DNA from: RGIG3513 sp045658985
GTDB taxonomy: Bacteria; Bacillota; Clostridia; Oscillospirales; Butyricicoccaceae
Direction: 5' to 3'
DNA length: 54,668 nt
NCBI GenBank assembly: GCA_045658985.1
Contig: JAZOWC010000003.1
Coordinates: forward strand, 1-54,668
The notes beneath the pieces were generated by a model, which saw nothing but the letters and a program-made list of their open reading frames with translations, was not told the origin of the DNA and did not search any database. The position numbers and the translations under genes were made by a program. This document shows positions 31,007 through 39,524 of the stretch, piece after piece. The stretch's first letter is position 1, and each line of letters begins with the position of its first letter.

Positions 31007-33046
31007 CTATTCATTTGCCGTAAGACCGAAATAATAGTTATAAATATCAATGCACACGGGCGCAACGCTGCCGCCCGAGCCTGCATACTCGCCAACCACG
31101 CACACCACTATCTCGGGATCGTCATAGGGAGCAAAGGATACGAACACACCGTGGGCGTCCCGGCCCTGCTTGGTCTGTGCCGAACCGGTCTTGCCGCCTA
31201 CGTCGATGGGGAAATCGCGGAACACCGAGGATGCGGTACCGTCCTCGGTAACAACGCCGCGCATACCCTCTTTGATGGCTTTGACCGAGGCTGCCGACAG
31301 GTTGAGATCTACTGCGGTAATTTTTTCTTCTTCTATGATCTCACTGCCGTCGTAGGTAGTGACGCCTTTGATCAGGTGGGGGGAATATTTGGTGCCGCCG
31401 TTGACGATGGAGGCTACGTAGGATGCGATCTGCAGAGGGGTGAACTGCTGTTCGGTCTGGCCGATGGCCGCCTGAATGGTCTCACTCTCCTGCCAGATGC
31501 CGCCGTTTTGTTTGCGGCTTTCGGGGCCTGCCAGATTGCCAGCCTCCTCGCCGCCTATTTCGATGCCTGTTTTTTGACCGAGACCGAGGGCGGAGGCGTA
31601 TTTGTTGAGCAGCTCGATGCCCAGCACTCTGCCCGCCTCAAAGAAGAAGTAGTTGCAGGAGTACTTGAGTGCCTCGCTGACGTTGATGTCGCCGTGGCTG
31701 CGGCCGTAGTCATTGTAGACCCAGCAGGCAGGGGTATAGGAGGGGGCGTAGTACATATACACGCCTGTGGTGTGCATCTTTTCGGTGGGGGTGATTATTC
31801 CCTCCTCCAGCGCCGCAAGAGCGGTAAGCATCTTGAAGGTAGAGCCGGGAGGATATGTGCCTGCTATAGCACGGTTAAAGAAGGGCTTGAGGGTATTGCT
31901 GAGGTTGGCGTTGTAGTCTGCGCCGTAGGTGGCCAGATTGTAGGTGGGGTAGCTGGCGAGAGTGAGTATCTCGCCCGTGCGGGCATCGATGACCGCAACC
32001 GCGCCGCCCTCTGCACCCGAGCCGCGCTGGCCCTCGGGCGCGCTGCTCAGCGCCTCCATAGTCTCGGCAAGAGACTGCTCGGCAACCGCCTGCATACCGA
32101 TATCGATTGTAAGCACGATATTGTCCCCCGGCTGGGGATCTTCCAGCATATACTCGTTGATTATCTGACCGGTTGCGCGGTCGACCTCAATGTTCTTTTT
32201 GCCGTCGATGCCGCGGAGGGCGGTCTCAAAGGCTTTTTCCACACCCATTTTGCCGATGTTGTCGGTGAGGCGGTAACCGCTCGATTTGAGTTCGGCATAT
32301 TCGGTGGAGGATATGGCCGCCACTCGGCCCAAGAGATGTGCGGCATAGGTGGTAAAATACTGCCTGCGTGCGCCCGTGGTGATGGTCACGCCCGGCAGCT
32401 GACGGCTGCGTGCCGACACCTCAACCACGGTCTCCACGGGAACGTCGGTAGATATGGTTACGGGTGAATTGTACGCCGAGAACTGGCACAGCTCCAGATA
32501 GTATCTGATGCCGATAATGTCGCGCTTCTGCTTGCTGGTCAGGGTGTCCGACACCTTGTACCGCTCGCACAGCAGGGTAAACAGACGGCTGGGGGTAATA
32601 TTCTCGTCCCACTCGCGCTCGGCGATGAACTTCATCAGCTTTTTGCCAGAGCCCGATGTCTGGGACGCATAAGTATAGCTGTAGGGCACGTCACGGCTCA
32701 GCGGCAGCTCGTCGCTCCAGTCGAGTCCCGCCTGCTCCAGCATATCGCAAAGCCGCAGGATGACCTCGTTCTGCTGTGATTTGTCCCATTCGTAATAGTC
32801 AAAGGTGATATTGTAGCAGGCTACGTCGGCAACCAGCGTGTTGCCCTCTCTGTCCTTGATCTCGCCGCGGGAGGCGATCTCCTTGTAGGTGCGGACGCTC
32901 TTGCTCTGCACCTTGGCCACAGCTTCTTCGTGCTCGACCAGCTGCAGATAGGCCATGCGGGTAAACATCACAACCACGATAGCCAGCATCAGCAGGCAGA
33001 GGACGACGACTTTGCGGGTGTATTTTCCACTGCTTTTGCTGTTCAT
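31007..33046 (-). CDS. mrdA: Penicillin-binding protein 2, elongasome transpeptidase
   Basis: A 679-aa class B PBP that cross-links peptidoglycan during cell elongation. It has a membrane anchor (about 11-33), a dimerisation/pedestal domain (about 45-260) and the transpeptidase domain (about 300-679) with the active-site motif STFK (in PPGSTFKML), SCN (KYSCNYFF) and KTG (VGGKTGSAQ). The start at 33046 overlaps the mreD stop by 4 nt; the frame extends upstream but only into mreD. Context with mreC and mreD identifies it as the PBP2/MrdA type rather than a divisome PBP. Confidence 0.94.
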   Translation of the reverse strand: MNSKSSGKYTRKVVVLCLLMLAIVVVMFTRMAYLQLVEHEEAVAKVQSKSVRTYKEIASRGEIKDREGNTLVADVACYNITFDYYEWDKSQQNEVILRLCDMLEQAGLDWSDELPLSRDVPYSYTYASQTSGSGKKLMKFIAEREWDENITPSRLFTLLCERYKVSDTLTSKQKRDIIGIRYYLELCQFSAYNSPVTISTDVPVETVVEVSARSRQLPGVTITTGARRQYFTTYAAHLLGRVAAISSTEYAELKSSGYRLTDNIGKMGVEKAFETALRGIDGKKNIEVDRATGQIINEYMLEDPQPGDNIVLTIDIGMQAVAEQSLAETMEALSSAPEGQRGSGAEGGAVAVIDARTGEILTLASYPTYNLATYGADYNANLSNTLKPFFNRAIAGTYPPGSTFKMLTALAALEEGIITPTEKMHTTGVYMYYAPSYTPACWVYNDYGRSHGDINVSEALKYSCNYFFFEAGRVLGIELLNKYASALGLGQKTGIEIGGEEAGNLAGPESRKQNGGIWQESETIQAAIGQTEQQFTPLQIASYVASIVNGGTKYSPHLIKGVTTYDGSEIIEEEKITAVDLNLSAASVKAIKEGMRGVVTEDGTASSVFRDFPIDVGGKTGSAQTKQGRDAHGVFVSFAPYDDPEIVVCVVGEYAGSGGSVAPVCIDIYNYYFGLTANE

Positions 33047-33561
33047 TGCTCTTCCTCCCCGAAAAACCGCGACAGCCAGCGGGTGGCATAGCATACGCCC
33101 ACTCCCACGGGTACGGACAGAATGATGCTGCCCAACACCGTAAGCGCGCCCAGTCCGATGCTGAGTCTGTGGACAAGACGGTAGTAGAACACGAACTTGC
33201 AGACTTCGGCAAAAATTATGCACAGCGTACCCGACATAATGGGCAGCAGGATATTGGCGCGGAAGTATTTGTCAAACAGCCACCCCAGCACAACGCCCGC
33301 AAGGGACAGATACAGGCAGGCAAGGCCCTCTATGGTGACGCTGTGAATGGCCAGAAGCAGTCCCGAAAAAAATCCCACAGTACCCGCAAGATAGGGCCCC
33401 TCGTAGAGGGCCAGCGCGGTCACCAAAAAAGGTAAAAAATCGGCTCTCGCGCTCCACAGAGTAAGGGCGGGGCTGCGGGAGCTTTGCAGCACCAAAAGGA
33501 CTACGGCAAACACGCCGTAGACCAGCCACTTGAGTACCGATTTACGCCTGAAAAACGACAA
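33043..33561 (-). CDS. mreD: Rod shape-determining membrane protein MreD
   Basis: A 172-aa highly hydrophobic protein with about five membrane helices and the family feature of a short charged N terminus. It belongs to the elongasome and helps place wall synthesis. It starts 6 bp after mreC and overlaps mrdA by 4 nt. Sequence conservation in this family is low, so context carries much of the call. Confidence 0.9.
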   Translation of the reverse strand: MSFFRRKSVLKWLVYGVFAVVLLVLQSSRSPALTLWSARADFLPFLVTALALYEGPYLAGTVGFFSGLLLAIHSVTIEGLACLYLSLAGVVLGWLFDKYFRANILLPIMSGTLCIIFAEVCKFVFYYRLVHRLSIGLGALTVLGSIILSVPVGVGVCYATRWLSRFFGEEEQ

Positions 33562-33567
33562 TTATAT

Positions 33568-34404
33568 TCACTCCGTGATCTCAAAATCTTTGACAACAAA
33601 TACCGTGTGCAGCTTGTCTATATCCACCGCAGGCTCGATGACCGCGTAGCTGGATATGCCGTGCTCCTCCCGACGGATCTCTTTGACCGTGCCGACGATG
33701 ATGCCCTTGGGGAACTGTTCGGCGGCACCGCTGGTCTCTATGATATCACCGATCTGCAGGTCGGCATCGTTCCTGAGGTAGGGCAGCTTGAGGCAGTCGG
33801 AGGATGCAAGCACAAAATCGCCCTCCGCCACCACAGCCTCACGGGTGCGGGAGACCAGACAGGCAAGCTTGGTGTCGATATTGATGAGGGTGATGACCTC
33901 TGCCGACCGCAGAGACACCGAGCTGATGTAGCCCACGAATCCCCCGTCGGTCATAACACAGTCGCCCACCTCGATGCCGTCTATACTGCCGCGGTTGACC
34001 GTAAAGGTGCTGGTATATCCACCCGTGATCGTGGAGACTACCGAGCACATCTCAAACTCAAAATCCTCACGCTTCTGCTTGAGGCCCGCAAGACGGCGCA
34101 GATCGTCGTTTTCGCTGACTGCGGCGTAATAATCGCTCTCGAGATTCTGCAGCTCGTCTATGCGTTTTTGCAGGCGGGCATTCTCCCGCTCAAGGTCGTC
34201 ATAACCCCGAAAATAGGCAAAAAAGCCTCCTATCCCGTCACCGACCCAGCTCACAGCCTTCTCAAGAGGTGTAACGATAGCGCCCATAAGGTTGGTTATG
34301 GGTGTGGGTGATGGGGACACGAAGGCATATATCATCACGCCCACCGATAGCAGGGCGAGAACAAAGCCAAATACAAAGATCTTTGACTTAAAAAGCTTAC
34401 GCAT
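33568..34404 (-). CDS. mreC: Rod shape-determining protein MreC
   Basis: A 278-aa protein with an N-terminal membrane helix (about 8-29), a coiled coil (about 72-112, rich in charged residues such as LERENARLQKRIDEL) and a two-beta-barrel extracellular domain with CVMTDGGFVGYIS and TSGAAEQFPKGIIVGTV. It links the elongasome to PBP2 outside the cell. Start overlaps the maf stop by 8 nt. No mreB is present in the window. Confidence 0.95.
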   Translation of the reverse strand: MRKLFKSKIFVFGFVLALLSVGVMIYAFVSPSPTPITNLMGAIVTPLEKAVSWVGDGIGGFFAYFRGYDDLERENARLQKRIDELQNLESDYYAAVSENDDLRRLAGLKQKREDFEFEMCSVVSTITGGYTSTFTVNRGSIDGIEVGDCVMTDGGFVGYISSVSLRSAEVITLINIDTKLACLVSRTREAVVAEGDFVLASSDCLKLPYLRNDADLQIGDIIETSGAAEQFPKGIIVGTVKEIRREEHGISSYAVIEPAVDIDKLHTVFVVKDFEITE

Positions 34405-34957
34405 TGATCGAGCTTCCTCCGATCGTATTCAAAAGGCGGCTGAGCCGTGCAACGGGCAGGCCAACCACATTAAAGTAATCTCCGTTGATTTTTTCCACAA
34501 GCAGGCAGCCCCTGCCCTGAATACCGTACGCTCCGGCTTTGTCCATAGGCTCAAAAGTCGCTACGTATCCGTCGATAATCTCCCGACTCAGCTCAAAAAA
34601 GGTGACGTCGGTGCGCTCGACAAAGGTATGTGCCTCTCCGTCTTTGACCACGGTGACGCCCGTGAACACGCTGTGAGTCCTGCCCGACAGCTTGCAGAGC
34701 ATATTTTTGGCATCCTCGGCGTCTTTGGGTTTGCCCAGTATCTCTCCGTCTATGGCCACCACGGTGTCGGCGCCTATGACAATGTCGCCCTTGTCGGCTG
34801 CGCAGGCCAGAGCCTTGCGGCGGGAAATCTCGCGCACAAACTCCTCAGGAGAGGCGATGGAGCAGCTTTCGTCACAGTCGGTGGGGCGGACTTCAAACTC
34901 GCAGACGTGCGCCAGCAGTTCGCGGCGGCGGGGGGATGCGGATGCAAGAATTATCAT
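34397..34957 (-). CDS. maf: Maf family nucleoside triphosphate pyrophosphatase
   Basis: A 186-aa house-cleaning pyrophosphatase that hydrolyses non-canonical or excess nucleoside triphosphates. The family N terminus SASPRRRELL (6-15) and motifs KALA and IGADTVVAIDGEILGKPKD are present. The gene begins 10 bp after the U32 peptidase gene and runs into mreC, the usual maf-mre order of Firmicutes. Confidence 0.95.
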   Translation of the reverse strand: MIILASASPRRRELLAHVCEFEVRPTDCDESCSIASPEEFVREISRRKALACAADKGDIVIGADTVVAIDGEILGKPKDAEDAKNMLCKLSGRTHSVFTGVTVVKDGEAHTFVERTDVTFFELSREIIDGYVATFEPMDKAGAYGIQGRGCLLVEKINGDYFNVVGLPVARLSRLLNTIGGSSINA

Positions 34958-34967
34958 AAAAAATACC

Positions 34968-37049
34968 TCAGTTGCCGTTTCTGTAATACATGCCCCGTGT
35001 TGCGCGCTCGGGGGTCATCTCTGCCCTGCCCAAATATGCCTGAAGCACCCTGAGGCACTCTTTGCTGTTCTCGGTGGTGAAGCAAAGACGCAAGGTACGG
35101 CAGCCGAGGCGGGAGTAATCTTCTTTTTTGTCGGCGAGCCACAGTTTTTCGGCGTTGTAGAGGGTGTTGCGGCAGCCTTTTTCGGGGAGCAGGGGGTAAC
35201 TGCGGCCCGTTTTGTCAATGAGCGCCATAGAGCCGTTGTGGCAGACGTGGACACCGTGATGCTTGTGGATGATGCAGTTCTCGGTGATCATCAGGGGCAG
35301 TCTGCCGTATATGATGACCTCGCAGTCCATACCCATGGACAGTTCTTTGATCTGATTGAAGCTCTGCTCAAAGGACAACGTGCAGCTGCTGAGGCCCAGG
35401 GTCTTGACTTCTTTTATGCTCTGGGAGTTGAGGATATTCATGCCGAAATCGCCGCGAAGGGTGAATCCGAGAGGCGCAAGCAGAGCAGGCTGACCGAGGC
35501 TGGTACACAGCACCTGCTCCAGTCCCGCCGCCTTCAGCTCGCGCAGAGCAAGCAGAACCTCAGGCCACTGTCTGTCCGATATGACTCTGTCCAGCACGGC
35601 GCAGGGGATGATGCCCCGCCCCCTCAGCAGCTCGATGATCTTGGTATCCTCGTGCATACGCCAGACGGGCAGATAGACTATCTGCGGGCGCAGGTCGAGG
35701 ATCTCGGGGGTGATCTGCTCGGTACGCAAAAAGGACAGTGCGATCTCGGGGGCATCGGCATAAGCCAGCCGCTTGAGTCCCGGCTGCCAGTTGCCCGTGG
35801 GGCGCTCGGGAGCCTGCTTGCGGCGGATGGCAAGAAGCTCAAGGCAGCTGCGGCGCATTGCGCTGATGGCGGCAGGGGCAATGCGCAGTCCCTCGTCTAT
35901 ATCCATCTGGATCTTGTCGGCATAAAAAACCGTCTTGTCGGTCTTGCTGAGCAGGCTGCGGATCTCGGCGCGGGAGGTGGCTTTTTTGCCGCTCTGGGCG
36001 GCAGGTGAACGGGATGATGCCTCAAAACCGTCCTGATCACAGCACACGAGGGTGATATCCTCCCCTGCGTGGGCGGTGAGTATCATATCCACGGCCACAA
36101 GAGGCTTTTCTCCGTCGCCCTGATAGAGCTTGCGGGCGTCGCTGTAGGCACTGCGGGCCTCACGCTCGGGGGCGGGATTGGGCGCACCGAACATGGCGGT
36201 GCCCTTTTCGCCTTTTATATAAGAATCATTGAATCCGTCGCGGGCAAACAGACTCTCCAGCCTGAGCATATCGGCGCGGGAGGGAGGCTCGCCCGTGCGG
36301 AGGCACTGAGAATATACAGAACATATGAGTGCGGTGTACTCGGCGCGCTTGCCGAAGCAGTCAATGATCACATCACTGACGCCTGCCCGCTCCAGCTCAC
36401 CAAGATGGCCTGCCAGACACATATCGCGCAGGCTCAGATGCTCGCCGGGTGCGTCGCCGAAATACGAATAGGCGCTGCGGCAGGGGCGCATACACTGACC
36501 ACGGGATGCGCTGCGGGATGCAACGGCGGTGGACATATAGCACTGTCCCGAATAGCTGACACACTGCTCACCGTGGCAGAATGCACGGGTCTGCACCCCT
36601 GCGCGCTCGCTGATAAAGCGCATCTGCTCGGCGCTCAGCTCACGGGCAAGCATAACCCGGCCGATGCCAAGCTTCTCTGCGGCGAGAGCGCCTGCAAGAT
36701 CGTGTACGGCAAGCTGCTCGGAGCCGAAAATAGGCAGCTGAGGCGCAAGCTGTCTGATCATACGCACAAGTCCCAGATCCCCCGCAACGGCGGCGTCGGC
36801 ACCTGCGGCGTACACCGTACGCACAAGCTCACGCAGTCGCAGCAGATCGCTGTCCGAGCAGAGTGAAGCAAAATACACGTATGCTTTGACTCCCCGCAGA
36901 CGGCAATATCTGAGAGCCTCCTGCAGCTCGCTCAGCGACAGGCAGTCTTTTCTGCCGCAGTCGGGAGCGCAGAGGCATACGGCATCGGCCCCGGTCTGTA
37001 CCGCGGCTGCAACCGACTCTATTGAGCTGACTCTGACAACAAGCTGCAT
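34968..37049 (-). CDS. U32 family peptidase-like protein
   Basis: A 693-aa protein. The N-terminal U32 TIM-barrel-like domain (about 1-290) has a Cys set in CHGEQCVSYSGQC and GQCMRPC, which in relatives such as RlhA/TrhP binds an FeS cluster. A DUF3656-type segment (about 310-430) is followed by a second U32-like half with the motif YGRLPLMITENC. Many U32 proteins are tRNA or rRNA hydroxylation factors that use prephenate, rather than true peptidases, so RNA modification is a reasonable guess. Cotranscribed after zapA and before maf. ATG follows AGGAGTG. Confidence 0.88.
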   Translation of the reverse strand: MQLVVRVSSIESVAAAVQTGADAVCLCAPDCGRKDCLSLSELQEALRYCRLRGVKAYVYFASLCSDSDLLRLRELVRTVYAAGADAAVAGDLGLVRMIRQLAPQLPIFGSEQLAVHDLAGALAAEKLGIGRVMLARELSAEQMRFISERAGVQTRAFCHGEQCVSYSGQCYMSTAVASRSASRGQCMRPCRSAYSYFGDAPGEHLSLRDMCLAGHLGELERAGVSDVIIDCFGKRAEYTALICSVYSQCLRTGEPPSRADMLRLESLFARDGFNDSYIKGEKGTAMFGAPNPAPEREARSAYSDARKLYQGDGEKPLVAVDMILTAHAGEDITLVCCDQDGFEASSRSPAAQSGKKATSRAEIRSLLSKTDKTVFYADKIQMDIDEGLRIAPAAISAMRRSCLELLAIRRKQAPERPTGNWQPGLKRLAYADAPEIALSFLRTEQITPEILDLRPQIVYLPVWRMHEDTKIIELLRGRGIIPCAVLDRVISDRQWPEVLLALRELKAAGLEQVLCTSLGQPALLAPLGFTLRGDFGMNILNSQSIKEVKTLGLSSCTLSFEQSFNQIKELSMGMDCEVIIYGRLPLMITENCIIHKHHGVHVCHNGSMALIDKTGRSYPLLPEKGCRNTLYNAEKLWLADKKEDYSRLGCRTLRLCFTTENSKECLRVLQAYLGRAEMTPERATRGMYYRNGN

Positions 37050-37081
37050 TACCTACACTCCTGCCAAAAAATCAAATAAGC

Positions 37082-37375
37082 TTATTTGCGCTTGCTGAGG
37101 CGATTGACCTGTGCGCGCAGCTCGGCGCATTCTTTGGTATAGTCCTTGAGCTGCTCGCGGAGACCTTCGCTCATAGCGAGGGCTTTGTAGTATTTGTCCG
37201 CAATGTTCATAGCGGCCAGAACTGCGCTTGTCATGGACGAAAAGGGTGTGGCAGCCTTGATGCTGTCGATCTCCTTGTCTACCAGCGCGGCGTTCTTGCG
37301 GATATATTCTTCACTTTCTTCTGCCACCACGGTGTAGGGCAGGCCGTCGATAGTAACAACTACGCGATTGAGCAT
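37082..37375 (-). CDS. zapA: Cell division protein ZapA
   Basis: A 97-aa protein that bundles FtsZ filaments at the division site. The N-terminal VTIDGLPYTVVAEESEEYI is typical of the ZapA globular head, and the C-terminal half is a coiled coil (about 55-95). ATG at 37375 is preferred because GGGAGGGG lies 5 nt upstream; the frame's TTG at 37390 overlaps that site. It is the first gene of the operon that runs into mreCD and mrdA. Confidence 0.9.
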   Translation of the reverse strand: MLNRVVVTIDGLPYTVVAEESEEYIRKNAALVDKEIDSIKAATPFSSMTSAVLAAMNIADKYYKALAMSEGLREQLKDYTKECAELRAQVNRLSKRK

Positions 37376-37498
37376 ATTGTCCCCTCCCAAAACTTTTATC
37401 TCTTTTTTACATATTTTTATACACTGTACATTGTATCACACAATTGCAAAAAATAAAAGGGTTATATAAAAGTTTACAGACAATATTTTGTTTTTTTG

Positions 37499-37527
37499 TT
37501 GCCCCGCAACACCGAAGGTGCTACAAT
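37499..37527 (+). promoter_or_regulatory. Promoter of the CYTH gene
   Basis: TTGCCC (37499-37504), 17-bp spacer, TACAAT (37522-37527), 21 bp before the start codon. The divergent zapA promoter probably lies within 37400-37450 but no single match stands out. Confidence 0.65.
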
Positions 37528-37548
37528 ATGTAGTATAGAGGTGATCTT

Positions 37549-38271
37549 ATGGAAATTGAAATAAAACTGGCCCCCGCAAGGCGCACCACCGCCATGACCC
37601 TGCTGGAAAAAGAAGGCTTTTTTATCTCCCCTGCCCGCCGTGTGGAGATGGAGGCGAGCTATTTTGACACCCCCGACCGCGCACTCAAAGCAAGCGGCCT
37701 GTCCCTGCGTCTCAGGCAGGAAAACGGTATCGGCGTGTGCTGTCTCAAATACCGCGTCAGCGCCATCTCACGTCATGAGTTTGAAAAACGCGCCCTCACT
37801 ATAGAGGAGGGAGTCCGCGCTCTGTGTGCAGACAGCCGACTGCCGCCCGAGACAGCGCAGCTGATCTCGTCAGCCGATCTTGTGTGTCTGTACTCCTCAC
37901 GTTATACCCGCACCCTGCGGCTGGCACAATGGGGCAGATCCACCGTAGAGGTGGCATTCGATCTGGGTGAACTCAATCAGGATGACCGATTCTGCGCTGT
38001 CAGCGAACTGGAACTGGAGCTGAAAGAGGGCGATGTGGGCGATCTGGAGGCTATGTGTGCCTATCTGCAGGCAAAATACGCCCTGCCCCTGTCCGATTCC
38101 ACCAAAGCAGGCAGGGCAAGCGCACTGACGCATGAGGCTTTTGAGCGGATGGGTCGGGCGTCTGTGCAGAATATGAGCGCCGACGATATCGAGAGCGCCT
38201 ATATGATGGGCAAACTGTGGAAAAAACAGGTTGGCGACGATATCCGATACTACAACGCGGAAAAATACTGA
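37549..38271 (+). CDS. CYTH domain protein (triphosphate tunnel metalloenzyme)
   Basis: A 240-aa protein opening with the ExExK signature MEIEIKL. Alternating charged beta strands follow (SYFDTPDRALKASGLSLRLR, CCLKYR, VEVAFDLGEL, SELELELKEGD), which line the triphosphate tunnel. Family members hydrolyse inorganic triphosphate or thiamine triphosphate, and some make cAMP; the C-terminal CHAD domain of longer forms is absent, and a short helical tail (about 205-240) replaces it. Monocistronic with its own promoter and terminator. Confidence 0.88.
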   Translation: MEIEIKLAPARRTTAMTLLEKEGFFISPARRVEMEASYFDTPDRALKASGLSLRLRQENGIGVCCLKYRVSAISRHEFEKRALTIEEGVRALCADSRLPPETAQLISSADLVCLYSSRYTRTLRLAQWGRSTVEVAFDLGELNQDDRFCAVSELELELKEGDVGDLEAMCAYLQAKYALPLSDSTKAGRASALTHEAFERMGRASVQNMSADDIESAYMMGKLWKKQVGDDIRYYNAEKY

Positions 38272-38284
38272 ACCCCAAAGCTAA

Positions 38285-38318
38285 AAAATCCCGTCTCACT
38301 CTCGTGAGACGGGATTTT
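38285..38318. terminator. Bidirectional terminator between CYTH gene and pta
   Basis: A perfect 15-bp inverted repeat (38285-38299 with 38304-38318), loop of 4, with A and T tracts forming the stem ends. Confidence 0.9.
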
Positions 38319-38337
38319 GTTATGCGGTGATATTAAC

Positions 38338-39339
38338 TCAGCTGAGTGCTGCGGTGATGATAGCCATCTTGTAGACTTCGTCTGCGTTGCAGCCGCGGCT
38401 CAGGTCGTTGATGGGAGCGTTCAGACCCTGCAGAATGGGGCCGTAAGCTTCAAATCCGCCCAGACGCTGTGCGATCTTGTAGCCGATGTTGCCTGCCTCG
38501 ATGGTGGGGAAGATAAAGGTGTTGGCATAGCCTGCGACCTTGGAGCCGGGGAACTTGAGCTGGCCGACTTCGGGTGCGACTGCTGCGTCAAACTGCATCT
38601 CGCCGTCGATAGCGATCTCGGGAGCCTTCTCCTTGACTACCAGAGTAGCGTCGTGGCTCAGCTTGACTGTGCCGCCCTTGCCGGAGCCGTTGGTGGAGAA
38701 GGAGAGCATAGCGACTTTGGGATCGATGCCGAATACCTTGGCGGTGTTGGCGGTCTCGATAGCGACCTCAGCCAGCTTCTCGGCAGCGGTGACAACAACG
38801 TTGCCGTCCTTGTCCAGAGTATCTTCGTAGCTCAGGTTGATAGCGCAGTCGCCCATAGCCAGCTTCTCCTCGCCGCGAACCATGATGAAGCAGGAGGATA
38901 CCAGATTTGCGCCCTTCTTGGTCTTGACCAGCTGCAGAGCGGGACGAACGGTATCAGCGGTGGAGTAGGTTGCGCCGCCCAGCAGGCAGTCAGCCTTGCC
39001 GACCTTGACCAGCATGGTGCCGAAGTAGTTGCCCTTGGAAAGTGCAGCCTTGCACTCCTCAGGGCTCATCTTGCCCTTGCGAAGCTCGACCATAGCGTTG
39101 ACCAGAGCGTCCATCTCGGGGTAGGTCAGAGGATCGATGATCTCGACGCCGTCGATGTTGAAGCCGCCCTTCTGAGCGTTAGCCTTGACCTCCTCAACGT
39201 TGCCGATGAGCAGGGGGGTGAGGAAGCCGCCTTCGTTGAGGCGAGCGGTTGCTTCGAGGATACGGGCATCGTGACCTTCGGTAAATACGATAGTGCGCTT
39301 GTTCTCAGCCTTGAGCTGAGCAATGAGTTTTTCAAACAT
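38338..39339 (-). CDS. pta: Phosphate acetyltransferase
   Basis: A 333-aa enzyme that converts acetyl-CoA and phosphate to acetyl phosphate, feeding AckA for ATP formation. Family blocks are seen: IVFTEGHDARILEA, LVKVGKADCLLGGA, MLSFSTNGSGKG and the C-terminal NDLSRGCNADEVY. It is the short single-domain form. ATG at 39339 is chosen because TTGGAGG is 8 nt upstream; the frame begins 15 nt earlier at the TTG inside that site. ackA is not adjacent but about 12 kb away. It has its own promoter. Confidence 0.96.
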   Translation of the reverse strand: MFEKLIAQLKAENKRTIVFTEGHDARILEATARLNEGGFLTPLLIGNVEEVKANAQKGGFNIDGVEIIDPLTYPEMDALVNAMVELRKGKMSPEECKAALSKGNYFGTMLVKVGKADCLLGGATYSTADTVRPALQLVKTKKGANLVSSCFIMVRGEEKLAMGDCAINLSYEDTLDKDGNVVVTAAEKLAEVAIETANTAKVFGIDPKVAMLSFSTNGSGKGGTVKLSHDATLVVKEKAPEIAIDGEMQFDAAVAPEVGQLKFPGSKVAGYANTFIFPTIEAGNIGYKIAQRLGGFEAYGPILQGLNAPINDLSRGCNADEVYKMAIITAALS

Positions 39340-39371
39340 TGTATAAACCTCCAAAAATTGACTTTGTATCT

Positions 39372-39400
39372 ATTATACACCTACATTGCAAGCTTCTCAA
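39372..39400 (-). promoter_or_regulatory. Promoter of pta
   Basis: Minus-strand TTGAGA (39395-39400), 17-bp spacer, TATAAT (39372-39377). Confidence 0.75.
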
Positions 39401-39418
39401 GATATTTAGACAACTTTT

Positions 39419-39523
39419 TTACAGCATTACGCACAAAAGCCACACAAAAGCCGTGGCCGTGCCCCCACCGAGAAAACCCAGCAGAGCAGCCAGCGCCAGG
39501 TCTTTTTTGGTGTACTCCCCCAT
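39419..39523 (-). CDS. 34-aa single-pass membrane peptide downstream of spoIIE
   Basis: A short open frame begins ATG at 39523, one base after the spoIIE stop (TGA-T-ATG), and ends with TAA at 39419. The peptide starts MGEYTKKDLALAA and continues as one hydrophobic glycine-rich helix (about 8-34) ending in CVML. The same TGA-T-ATG spacing couples hisS to aspS in this window. A GGCGG just upstream could act as a weak ribosome site. It resembles small membrane proteins but I recognise no family. It would be the last gene before the pta promoter region. Confidence 0.5.
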   Translation of the reverse strand: MGEYTKKDLALAALLGFLGGGTATAFVWLLCVML

Positions 39524-39524
39524 A

